DNA of 64,000 nucleotides from Chrysoperla carnea. Taxonomy: Eukaryota > Arthropoda > Insecta > Neuroptera > Chrysopidae. The notes beneath the pieces are model-generated. The model did no database searches, was not told where the DNA came from, and saw only the letters and a program-made list of their open reading frames with translations. Shown piece by piece: positions 21,966 through 31,330 of the stretch (its first letter is position 1; every line of letters starts with the position of its first letter). The stretch spans positions 10,672,001-10,736,000 of the forward strand of contig NC_058339.1 of the NCBI RefSeq assembly GCF_905475395.1, written 5' to 3'. A program made the position numbers and the translations under genes.

Positions 21966-23599
21966 ATGGATTCAAAAATATATATATTTGTAGCAATTGT
22001 CATTTTTCAATTTTCATCTACATTTGTAAGTTTTCTCAAATGTTTTAAAATTGCAAATAGAAATAATAACATATAAAAATTTGTAGGCCCAGTCATATGA
22101 AAATAATAGATGTACCTGTGTTTGTCCAAGTACAGCTTCGGTAGTAAACAATACTCAAAGTTCACTTTCATCGCGAAAATTATATATATCAAGTGTACCA
22201 CCAAATAAATGGTAAATGTATTCTTATTATTAATAAATGGAAAAATTTGTTGACATATTTATGATCATTTTTTAGCAATTGCGTTGAAGTTGTTTTACCA
22301 CAAGTAGTCGAAGTAAAAGAGAAAAGCAAAGAATTTTGTCCATTATGTGATTGTCGATACGAAAACCGAAACACCACTATTATTAAGGTATGTAAGACGT
22401 TAATAGGGCATTCCACTATTTTTGAAAAAGTACTTCAAAATGTTGATTTTGCTAATAAAAAGCCACCAAAAATTTATTTCGGAAAAATACACACGCTTTC
22501 TTACCAAAAACTTAAATTAAATTTTAAACCTTTTTTAAACTGTCAAAAACGCGGGCATCCAATTTGATGACGTAATATGGGTATCACTATACGAAATAAC
22601 ACAAATAAGTTTGACAGATATATTCATAGACATCTGAATATAATAAATATAAATACTTATTATCTATGAACTACACTGTCTAACTGAACTAACGGATGGT
22701 CTATGACTCATACCGCTATGACATCACAGCAGGGCTTACCCGCGTTTAGGTCACGTGATATACAGTTTAAAAATTACGATTTTTAATTTTAATATTTTAA
22801 AAGAAAAATGTGCTTTTATGACTCGAAATCAGAATATTTAAGTATATTTTTACATAATTTAACTTTTTTCAAATTTCAACATTTATTTTTGACTAACGAT
22901 AATACCCTATTCAATTTTCTTTCATTTAAAACAAATTTATCAGAAGAAATACTCATCTTATTTTTTTAAAGGTGGTCGTAATTATTGTAATATGGGTCAT
23001 ATCGTTATTGGTAATATACATGTTATTCTTAATATGTTTGGATCCATTACTCAACAAGCGGGTTAAAGGAAATTATCAAGAACATACAAACGAAGATGTA
23101 AGTATCACGTTTTGATTTTGGCGTTTTTAAACTTATTACTATTTATCTCTGCCTGCAACATTGCAATAAAAATTTCGGTCAGTATTAATTGAGTTAGACG
23201 AAATTGGGCGATAAGGTTTTCGGGAATAAAATCGTCGTTGTTTTTTTTGAACGATTTGGGTGAGACTCCAAAGGTTGTGACATTACGGTACGCCACGGTG
23301 CTTAAACATGCTTTTACATATAGGAGCACCTTTTTAACATGATTCCTGGTGGATTATTTCAGCCAAATAATTTTAGATAGTAGTCTGTTAGTTTTCTAAT
23401 AAAAATAAATATTATTTTCGATTATTTTGGAAATTAATTTCAGGATGAAGCTACAACTGGTGCTGGTGGAAGTACAGCACATCCTATGGGTGTTCGAGGT
23501 AATGTATTGAACAGGGTTGGCCATCAACAAGACAAATGGAAGAGACAAGTAAGAGAGCAACGTAGAAATATCTACGACCGTCATACAATGTTAAACTAA
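21966..23599 (+). CDS. TMEM9: TMEM9-family transmembrane protein (5 exons, 192 aa)
   Basis: Single-pass protein of late endosomes and lysosomes; family members are reported to assist V-ATPase assembly. Exons 21966-22025, 22087-22211, 22276-22387, 22972-23097 and 23444-23599 total 579 nt, all with GT-AG introns in frame. Residues 1-20 form a hydrophobic signal peptide, ending where exon 1 ends. The luminal part has the family cysteine pattern (RCTCVC, then NCVEVV, then FCPLCDCRYE) and N-glycosylation sequons at NNT and NTT. The transmembrane helix (VVVIIVIWVISLLVIYMLFL) starts exon 4, followed by LDPLLN. The C-terminal tail has DKWKRQVREQRRNIYDRH, which matches the conserved end of vertebrate TMEM9 (183 aa). 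A polyadenylation signal AATAAA lies at 23721-23726. Confidence 0.93.
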
Positions 23600-23720
23600 T
23601 TTTTTATTTTTCTTAATTGTAAATGGATGTTGAAAATTTTAATTTCTAAAGAACGTCGTTCATTTTATTATAACTTATTATAACTTCCATAGTATTGTTT
23701 TTGTAAATATTCTATATTAA

Positions 23721-23726
23721 AATAAA
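23721..23726 (+). terminator. Candidate polyadenylation signal of TMEM9
   Basis: Canonical AATAAA 122 nt after the TMEM9 stop codon, in AT-rich DNA where such hexamers are common. Position makes it the likeliest signal. Confidence 0.5.
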
Positions 23727-24590
23727 ATTATTTAAAAAATCATTCCATTGTTTGATTCGGGGGTTAAAAATCAAATCAAAAGATACGAGATCGTGAAACA
23801 AATAGTAAACTCAGGAAAAATATGTTTCCATAGTTACAAAGTACAAAAAGTAGTTTTAAAGATAGAAAAATTTATCAATTTTCTAAATTATTTCATTACT
23901 TTTATCATTTAGAAACTATTCTGTAGATTGATAGATTTAATAAAATTTAGGGAAAACTGTATTTTAAATAAAATATAAATAAAATTATTTGTTTTATCAT
24001 CAAAGTAAAACAAATGACTGTTAAAGTGCAATCGTTGAGAATAAGTAAGTGTCAATAAGTCTCTCAGAACGAAAATTGAATTAAATCGTAATTTGTTTAA
24101 TTTAAAAGTAAGTGTTTAAATTATTTACCATTATTTTATATAAATTTCAATAATAGAATTTAAATCTATAAAGGAGGAGTAGCGATAAGGCCGTTTTGTT
24201 GTCCCAAAAATAAAACATTGTTATTTTTGAGATAGATAAGATGCGTAAGTAGATATTTTGTAACATTGTAATTTATAAATTTTGTGTAATATGAAAATGA
24301 ATGAAAATATATTCTCTGTTTGGTGGCAAATTGCCATTATATGAAAGAAAAAACACAATTATTATATTTTACGGACCTTTTGCAAGCTGCTGGCAGTTGA
24401 GTATGTAATTCGAGATGTGCAAGATAACTTTGGGTATCTTGTATCTGGCATATTCATTTTAAAATGTAGTTTCGTAACAATTATCAAGAATTAAACAGCT
24501 TCTGTCAGGTGCTAAAGTATACTAGCCAGTATTGGGCCATTGCCACTCGCCCTTTTTTATTTAAAATTCATATTATGGTATATGCTAAAA
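23727..24590. other. Region between TMEM9 and the ADP/ATP carrier gene
   Basis: AT-rich, without coding exons. It probably contains a non-coding first exon of the carrier gene: a polypyrimidine-like ATTTTTTACAG acceptor lies just before the coding exon (AG at about 24831). The matching donor cannot be chosen among several GTAAGT sites near 24045 and 24110. Confidence 0.35.
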
Positions 24591-24765
24591 TATACAGGAT
24601 ATCCTTAAATTCTAGGACCGTCCAGAAACTATAATTCCTTACGAAATTCTGAGATGAAAAGCCCTTTGGCGTATGGTCTTAAAAAACTAGGGCTTTTTGA
24701 TTTAGAATTCCATAAGAAATGCATAATTTCTGAGTAGCCCGGTGATTTAAGGACAACTTGTATAC
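24591..24765. mobile_element. MITE upstream of the ADP/ATP carrier gene
   Basis: The left end is TATACAGGATATCCTTAAAT and the right end, inverted, is TATACAAGTTGTCCTTAAAT, giving terminal inverted repeats of about 20 bp on a 175-bp element. Inner GGCTTTTTGATTT/AAAAAACTAGGGC segments add some further self-complementarity. It lies within 100 bp of the first coding exon, probably in a 5' untranslated intron. Confidence 0.65.
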
Positions 24766-24854
24766 TGCTGAGTTTCAAAATTAACGAGTTAAAAATTATT
24801 TTTGATATAAGAAAATACTTATTTTTTACAGTAGAATTTTCCGTAAGTAGCATT

Positions 24855-25956
24855 ATGTCAGTTGCGGATAAAAAGTCATTTATTAAAGACTTCTTTGCGG
24901 GTGGTGTAGCTGCAGCAATTTCAAAAACTGCTGTAGCACCAATTGAACGAGTAAAACTCATTTTACAAGTTCAAGAAATATCCAAACAAATATCCGCAGA
25001 AAAAAAGTACAAAGGTAAATAACCATATAATTAATTAAAGAACCGGCTTTTATTAAAGTCCATTATTTTAGGTATTTTGGGTACTGCTGGACGTATAGTT
25101 ACCGAGCAAGGTGTATTGAGTCTTTGGCGTGGAAATTTAGCAAATGTTTTACGATATTTTCCTACACAGGCATTGAATTTTGCTTTTAAAGATGTGTACA
25201 AAAACTTATTTTTAGGAGGTATTGATAAAAAAACTCAATTTGGCCGCTATTTTTTGGGAAATTTAGCATCCGGTGGAGCTGCAGGTGCTACATCATTGTG
25301 TTTTGTTTATCCTTTGGATTACGCAAGAACTCGGTTAGTGATTTTTATTTTTCAAAGTAGCTAAAGTCTTAAATATAAAGAATTTACTTAATTTTAGTTT
25401 GGGAGCTGATGTTGGTAAAAGTGGCAAAGGAGCCGGAATAACTCCTCGTGAATATACTGGTCTCATTGATTGTATAGTTAAAACTGTAAAATCGGATGGA
25501 CCAATAGGATTGTATCGAGGATTCATAGTATCCGTTGAAGGAATTATAATTTATCGAGCTGCATATTTTGGTTGTTATGATACAGCAAAAGCAACATTAT
25601 TACCAGAACCCGCCAAAACTCCTTTTTGGCTTAGCTACCTTCTAGCACAAGTAAGTAAATTTGGTTGCAGCTAATTTTTGTGCCTTTGTTAAATTGATGT
25701 ATTTCAATTGCAGGTCGTTACGACGTCTGCAGGATTAGTTTCTTATCCATTTGACACAGTACGGAGACGTATGATGATGCAATCTGGTTTGAAAAAAGAA
25801 CAAATGACTTATAAAAATACTGCTGATTGTTGGCGTAAAATTTTTGTTCAAGAAGGACCACGTGCTTTTTTTAAGGGTGCTCTATCAAATGTGTTTAGGG
25901 GTATTGGCGGAGCATTAGTATTAGTCGTATACGATGAAATAAAAAAGTTTATCTAA
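24855..25956 (+). CDS. Ant: Mitochondrial ADP/ATP carrier (4 exons, 305 aa)
   Basis: Inner-membrane carrier exchanging matrix ATP for cytosolic ADP (SLC25A4/5/6 group; Drosophila sesB/Ant2). Exons 24855-25014, 25072-25333, 25398-25650 and 25714-25956 total 918 nt, in frame with GT-AG introns. The second donor is CG|GTTAGT, and splitting there restores RTRLGADVG. The three carrier-repeat signatures are PIERVK (residues 29-34), PLDYAR (134-139) and PFDTVR (from 237). The ADP/ATP-carrier-specific RRRMMM lies at 242-247. Six membrane helices are expected from the family. The length is slightly above the usual ~300 aa because of an extended segment near [14 protein letters not shown]. Downstream ATTAAA motifs at 26068 and 26079 may serve for polyadenylation. 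Confidence 0.97.
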
Positions 25957-26222
25957 TTTTATCTTTGTATTAAAACGCTATTTAACGTTTCATTATTTCT
26001 TCATTATTCGTTTCATTAGGTGTGTTCATATTATGTAATTTTCAATAATTGTTACATTCAATGTATTATTAAACAACTATTAAAGTAAAACTCGAATCTC
26101 AATCTCAAATTGTCTTTTTTTAATTTTAAATGGAAATTGAACTACTGGTCTTAAATAATAAATAGTATTGCGGATCCTAATCGAGAATTATTATCAGAAA
26201 CTACGAGTTGGTTTATAATTAA

Positions 26223-26805
26223 TGCGCTTTCCCATCTGTATTGTGTATACCGTGGACGAGAGTATACCGCACACGGTATGTTACATTTCTGTAGAATACG
26301 CTTTCCCATCTGTATTGTGTATACCGTGGACGAGAGTATACCGCACACGGTATGTTACATTTCTGTAGAATACGCTTTCCCATCTGTATAATGTATACCG
26401 TGGACGAGAGTATACCGCACACGGTATATGTTACATTTCTGTAGAATACGCTTTCCCATCTGTATAATGTATACCGTGGACGAGAGTATACCGCACACGG
26501 TATGTTACATTTCTGTAGAATACGCTTTCCCATCTGTATAATGTATACCGTGGACGAGAGTATACCGCACACGGTATGTTACATTTTTGTAGAATACGCT
26601 TTCCCATCTGTATAATGTATACCGTGGACAAGAGTATACCGCACACGGTATGTTACATTTTTGTAGAATACGCTTTCCCATCTGTATAATGTATACCGTG
26701 GACGAGAGTATACCGCACACGGTATATTTCATTTGCTTCAAATAAGCCTTCCAATCTATATTGTGTATACCGTGGACGAGACTATACCGCACACGGTATA
26801 TGGGC
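26223..26805 (-). repeat. Tandem array, 8 units of ~74 bp
   Basis: CTTTCCCATCTGTAT(T/A)(G/A)TG starts each unit, at 26227, 26301, 26375, 26451, 26525, 26599 and 26673, with a diverged last unit near 26747. Steps are 74 bp, with one of 76. Each unit holds TATACCG...CGGTATG half-sites that are complementary within the unit. The minus-strand frames here repeat a ~25-residue motif purely as a result of the array. Confidence 0.88.
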
Positions 26806-27304
26806 TCGACGGCATAAAGAGTATACCGTGAAAAAGTATACCGTGCACGGTATAAGGGCCCCACGGTATAAAAGGGCAAAAATAATTTCCGCCCGGAAAA
26901 TAATTTCCGGTATACCGTCTATACGGTATATCATCTATACGGTATACCGTCTACGGTCTAGACCGTCCACGGTATACCGTATACAGTCTATTTAGACGCG
27001 GTATGAAATTATTTTTGCCCTTTTATACCGTGGGGCCCTTATACCGTGCACAGTATACTTTTTCACGGTATACTCTTTATGCCGTCGAGCCCTTATACCG
27101 TGTGCGGTATAGTCTCGTCCACGGTATACACAATATAGATTGGAAGGCTTATTTGAAGCAAATGAAATATACCGTGTGCGGTATACTCTCGTCCACGGTA
27201 TACATTATACAGATGGGAAAGCGTATTCTACAGAAATGTAACATACCGTGTGCGGTATACTCTCGTCCACGGTATACACAATACAGATGGGAAAGCGTAT
27301 TCTA
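26806..27304. repeat. Palindromic core and inverted arm of the TACCGT block
   Basis: Sequence at 26750-26884 reappears inverted from about 27010 (x maps to 53894-x), including GGCTCGACGGCATAAAGAG and its complement. The ~125-bp centre has nested palindromes such as GGTCTAGACC. The right arm then continues with about two 74-bp units in the opposite orientation before switching to the 70-bp family at about 27305. Confidence 0.8.
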
Positions 27305-27830
27305 CAGAGATTTTTTGCCGTGCGAGGTTTTTAACCGCACACGGTAAGCTATAACACACGGTATGCGTTTATACAGAGATTTTCAAGCCGTGCGAGGTTT
27401 TTAACCGCACACGGTAAGCTATAACACACGGTATGCGTTTATACAGAGATTTTCAAGCCGTACGAGGTTTTTAACCGCACACGGTAAGCTATAACAAACG
27501 GTATGCGTTTATATTGGGATTATTAAGCCGTGAATGGTTCTATACCTCACACGGTAAGCTATAACACACGGTATGCGTTTATACAGAGATTTTCAAGCCG
27601 TGAATGGTTCTATACCACACACGGTAAGCTATAACACGCGGTATGCGTTTATACAGAGATTTTCAAGCCGTGCGAGGTTTTTTACCGCACACGGCATGTT
27701 ATAATAGACTGTATACGTCTAGATAGAACTTGTAAGACTTGAAATTGCTTTATACTGCACGCAGTGAGCTATATCTCACGGTACATCTATATATTTAACT
27801 TGTGGAGCCTTGTATGCTTTTATACTAATT
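27305..27830 (+). repeat. Tandem array, 70-bp units
   Basis: CCGTGCGAGGTTTTTAACCG and its variants recur at 27321, 27391, 27461, 27531, 27601 and 27671, an exact 70-bp period. More degenerate units continue to about 27830. Units share CCGCACACGGTA with the 74-bp family, so the two arrays are related but not the same. Units 4 and 5 form a sub-variant with TGAATGGTTCTATACC. Confidence 0.85.
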
Positions 27831-27944
27831 AATTTCAATAAAGTAAGTAAGGAGCTTCGAATTGATAATAAAAATTGAATAATCTTCCACAAAAAAAACT
27901 ACATCCTCGTAGATGAATAAAGTACAACATAATGTACAACTGAT

Positions 27945-28083
27945 ACAAGTCACAGTATTTTACTATGACTTGTGGAGTGGAGCACAAGTCACAATATTTT
28001 ACTATGACTTGTGGAGTGGAGCACAAGTCACAGTATTTTACTATGACTTGTGCAGTGGAGCACAAGTCACAGTAGTTTACTTC
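27945..28083. repeat. Tandem array, ~3.5 units of 39 bp with internal palindromes
   Basis: ACAAGTCACA starts at 27945, 27984, 28023 and 28062, a 39-bp period. In each unit ACAAGTCA is mirrored by TGACTTGT about 20 bp later, so every unit can form a small stem-loop. Confidence 0.85.
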
Positions 28084-28095
28084 CTAGTAGACATA

Positions 28096-28289
28096 GGGCT
28101 AGTTCGACCACATAGGTACTAACTTTCCCACCAACTAACTTCGGTACTAAGTACAGCTACGGACATAAATGCCGTCTTCTTTTGCCAACTGACAGTGTAG
28201 AGAAATAAGACGACATTTCTGACCGTAGCTGTACTTAGTACCGAAGTTAGTTGGTGGGAAAGTTAGTACCTATGTGGTCGAACTAGCCC
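28096..28289. mobile_element. Fold-back MITE with ~65-bp near-perfect arms
   Basis: The left arm starts GGGCTAGTTCGACCACATAG and the right arm ends with its exact complement. Arms match to about 28160/28225 and then more loosely inward (AAATGCCGTCTTCTTT versus AAATGTCGTCTTATTT). Both sides are flanked by ATA (28093-28095, 28290-28292), a possible 3-bp target duplication. No coding content. A Harbinger-like origin is possible from the GGG start and 3-bp flank, but not established. Confidence 0.78.
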
Positions 28290-28294
28290 ATAGA

Positions 28295-28365
28295 GCAGAC
28301 TGTCGTAAGTCTGATGTAGTTTTGACAGAATACAGCAGAACTACGTCAGACTTACAGCAGTCTGC
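28295..28365. repeat. 71-bp hairpin
   Basis: GCAGACTG...GTAAGTCTGATGTAGTT pairs with AACTACGTCAGACTTAC...AGTCTGC, about 26-bp arms with small mismatches around a 17-nt loop. It lies immediately after the fold-back MITE. Confidence 0.75.
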
Positions 28366-28986
28366 AGAAAACGTAACATTTTTAAACCAGACAAATTTGA
28401 ATTTAATACCTATAAGTTTAGTCAAATTGCGAGCAGCAATATTTCATATCGTGTACGATTCTAGACCGCACGGTATAAGGGCTCGACGGCATAAAGAGTA
28501 TACCGTGAAAAAGTATACCGTGCACGGTATAAGGGCCCCACGGTATAAAAGAGCAAAAATAATTTCATACCGCGTTTAAATAGACCGTATACGGTATACC
28601 GTGGACGGTCTAGACCGTAGACGGTATTGTGCGGATAGCCACGTCGTTTAAAAAACGAATATTTTTTCGCTTTGAACTTAAAGAATTTTGAATGTTAGAT
28701 ACTTATTATGACCAACTAAAAAAGGTTTAATAACTCTACAAAATGTTAAGTCGTGTTACGTGTGTTATTTAGTCGCGGTTAATTTTTAAATTATATATTA
28801 GTTAATTTTAAATCCAGGAGAAGCTGCCATCTATAACAGCTTTTTGTAAATCTTCATTTATGTTTAGAAAGTATTGCCATCTGTAAAACTGTCAAAAGTA
28901 TATGAATCAATATTGTTTTTAGAATATCCTATTTTATTATTTAATATAAGAATTATAAGTGTATTTTATTGATAATTAAAAAAATT

Positions 28987-30262
28987 ATGGCTACTGTTGG
29001 AGAACCTTTAACATTAGCCCGAGGTAAGTTTATATATCATTACCATTGTATGTGATTTTTAATTGAAATATTAATTTTTCTAAGATGTGAAACGCTCCAT
29101 TGAGCTGCTCGAAAAACTTCAGAAAAGTGGTGAAGTGCCAGCTACAAAATTAGCAGCACTTCAAAAAGTATTACAAAGTGATTTTTTAAACGCTGTACGA
29201 GAAGTTTATGAACATGTCTACGAAACTGTCGATATTCAAGGATCGCAAGATATTCGTGCATCGGCGACAGCAAAAGCTACAGTGGCAGCTTTTGCAGCTA
29301 GTGAAGGTCATGCCCATCCAAGAGTTGTTGAACTGCCAAAAACAGAAGAAGGTTTGGGTTTTAATGTAATGGGAGGTAAAGAACAAAATTCACCAATTTA
29401 TATATCGAGAATTATACCTGGTGGAGTAGCTGATCGTCATGGAGGATTAAAAAGAGGCGATCAACTCTTATCCGTTAATGGAGTGGTAAGTAATATATTA
29501 ATATACAGGGTGGGCCATTTTAATGCATTATGGCTAATAGCTCGTTTTGTAGTTAATCAATGAAAAATAACTTTAACTTTAAGCAAAAGTTGCAGAGTTT
29601 GATAGGGGATATCATGTTCTGACATCAGATTGGACCTAGTTCTTCGGGTTACTGTAATACTCAATTTAGATCCTAAAAGATAAGAGATAGAATAGCACTT
29701 TAAATTAGAAAGTTTATCCTCCTAAAAAAGCTAACATTTTTTATATTTCTCGAAATTCGTTAGCTATAGAAAAATGTTTTAACCAAAAGTTGTCAAGAGC
29801 AATGGGGGGCATTCGGCTGTGTTCATAACTTGTCCGAAATTCTAGTTTCAAGGTCATGTGCCTTTATTTTACTGGTCGGGTGGTATAATTTTGTTTTCTG
29901 ATAGAGTGGTATAATTTTTAAGTTTATTCTTAAAAGACTCAGTGAGGCAAGGTCTTCCTCCAATCAAGTTTTTTGATTTTGTTCATATTTCTCTAGTCTT
30001 CAATTTTCTATATTCGGAAGGGGCATGATACTTTTTGAAAACCTTTTGTAGTTTTTGATACCCATAAACTTAATTTATATAAATATATTTATGATTTTTA
30101 TTTCAGTCTGTTGAAGGAGAAAATCATGAAAAAGCTGTTGAACTTTTAAAACAAGCACAAGGTTCTGTTAAACTTGTAGTTCGATACACTCCAAAGGTGT
30201 TGGAAGAAATGGAAATGCGATTTGATAAACAAAGAGCAGCTCGAAGGCGTCAATTTCAATAA
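28987..30262 (+). CDS. lin-7: Lin-7 homologue, L27-PDZ scaffold (3 exons, 197 aa)
   Basis: Small scaffold of the CASK/LIN-2-MINT/LIN-10-LIN-7 complex, acting in receptor placement at synapses and basolateral membranes. Exons 28987-29023, 29085-29485 and 30107-30262 total 594 nt, in frame with GT-AG introns. The L27 domain covers about residues 14-70 ([16 protein letters not shown] through IREVYE-like helices). A highly conserved linker reads [20 protein letters not shown]. The PDZ domain covers about 94-176 with carboxylate-binding loop GLGF at 102-105 and [20 protein letters not shown]. The short basic C-terminus RAARRRQFQ ends at the usual length (about 195-205 aa). Intron 2 holds a repeat; AATAAA at 30385-30390 is a candidate polyadenylation signal. 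Confidence 0.97.
29502..29830 (+). repeat. Repeat in Lin-7 intron 2, related to Gmds intron 4 element
   Basis: Starts TATACAGGGTGGGCCATTTT and shares ATTATGGCTAATAGCTCGTT, CATGTTCTGACATCAG and TAAGAGATAGAATA-type blocks with 18160-18653. Only one terminus is evident, so it is a truncated copy. Confidence 0.7.
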
Positions 30263-30384
30263 ATAACGACAAATTTCATAATTATGTTAACAATTCATTT
30301 TTAAAATATTTATTACATGTATGAAAATGATTAATTATTATTATTATTATTTATACGAATAGATTCTATAATTCATTTATTTCG

Positions 30385-30390
30385 AATAAA
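30385..30390 (+). terminator. Candidate polyadenylation signal of Lin-7
   Basis: Canonical AATAAA 123 nt after the stop codon; a second AATAAA lies near 30470. Confidence 0.5.
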
Positions 30391-31104
30391 ACGACATAAT
30401 CTCGAAAATTTAATTAATGTTTAAAGATCAATTTGTACTTAAGTTTATCGTTGTACACAATATTGTTAAATAAATCGTTTAATCTACTTAAATCTATTTT
30501 GATTTGCATTTCTATTTAATTTAAAACCTACCTATCTTCTTTATGTTAAAGTCAAAATAAATATAAAAGTTACTAGTCTTAAGCCTCAGAATGTAGGAAT
30601 CAAAATTTAGCAGCTTACCTTTCTGTTATGTCTGTTTCGAAATTAAAAAATCTTTTCGAAGTATTTATAAACTTATTCAAAATATATTTTATAGCAGCAG
30701 AAGTATTTGAATTCCATATGAAAATACGGTTTTTTTAATTGAAAGGCATTCAGGCAAATATTCGATTTAGGCTTAGGTACATTCCTGCCCAACAAGTGTG
30801 CAAATTTATTTCGTATTTTCTTGTTTAAAATCTTAAATGAAGTTAATATTTTATTAAAATGAAGCCGAACAGAAAAAATATAATACGGAAATAAAATTCG
30901 GAAAGGGGTCATTCATGATATAAAGATAAAAGGTATATTTATTCAGAAGAGATTGAATAATTCGTTTCAATAGCTTTACTATATTGAATTTAATCAAGAG
31001 TTTATTTATTTGAAACTTTTTACCTCAAGTGTTTAGATAAATTATTTGTATTATGTAAGTACGCATTTAAATTTCAAAATCATCATCAATTTAAATTCGA
31101 AACT
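30391..31104. other. Intergenic DNA after Lin-7
   Basis: No gene or known repeat. The 79-codon minus-strand frame at 30673-30912 has no recognisable motif. Confidence 0.45.
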
Positions 31105-31330
31105 ATATAAATATTATCGAAGATAATAAATGAGAACTCTAGGATATATCGAAATAAATTTCGATTTTTGCCCCAATTTCCTAGATCATTTTTTTTGTAT
31201 TTTTAAAATACGTATTTTCGACTATCAAGTAGTCATCATCAGTAAGAATTAGCTAGTGATTAGATTAGATATCAAAATAGATTACTCTTATTATGAATGT
31301 TATTCTTTGCTAATTTGGTGGCGGACTGCA
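31105..31330 (-). mobile_element. PLE terminal fragment with hammerhead-like motif
   Basis: Matches 9023-9215: the asymmetric tail (TATCGAAGATAATAAATGAG), the hammerhead-like core on the minus strand (CTGATGA at 31236-31242, GAAA at 31216-31219) and the GGTGGCGGACTGCA block, where similarity stops. A ~36-bp insertion (31260-31296) separates two blocks. It is an independent, more diverged copy without the endonuclease. Confidence 0.8.

Larger units (their letters stand above)
26223..28630. repeat. Composite TACCGT-rich tandem and inverted repeat block
   Basis: A 2.4-kb block between the ADP/ATP carrier and Lin-7 genes. Sub-parts in order are eight 74-bp units, a palindromic centre, an inverted arm with about 2.5 of the same units, six or more 70-bp units, 39-bp units, two separate hairpins, and a third copy of the palindromic centre (28462-28627). 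The recurrent words are TATACCGTGG, CCGCACACGGTA and their complements. Several frames of 70-158 codons run through it only because stops are rare in the motif; none is credible protein. Confidence 0.85.

Noticed and set aside
24629-24961. 110-codon minus frame
   Set aside because: Antisense to the first coding exon of the ADP/ATP carrier and the upstream MITE.
26219-27347. Several overlapping frames of 65-124 codons with repeated Tyr/Arg/Cys motifs
   Set aside because: They run through the 74-bp TACCGT array on both strands and restate the array; no start context, splice site or domain.
27305-27830. CRISPR-like array
   Set aside because: The spacing is regular, but the whole 70-bp unit repeats with no unique spacers, and the genome is eukaryotic.
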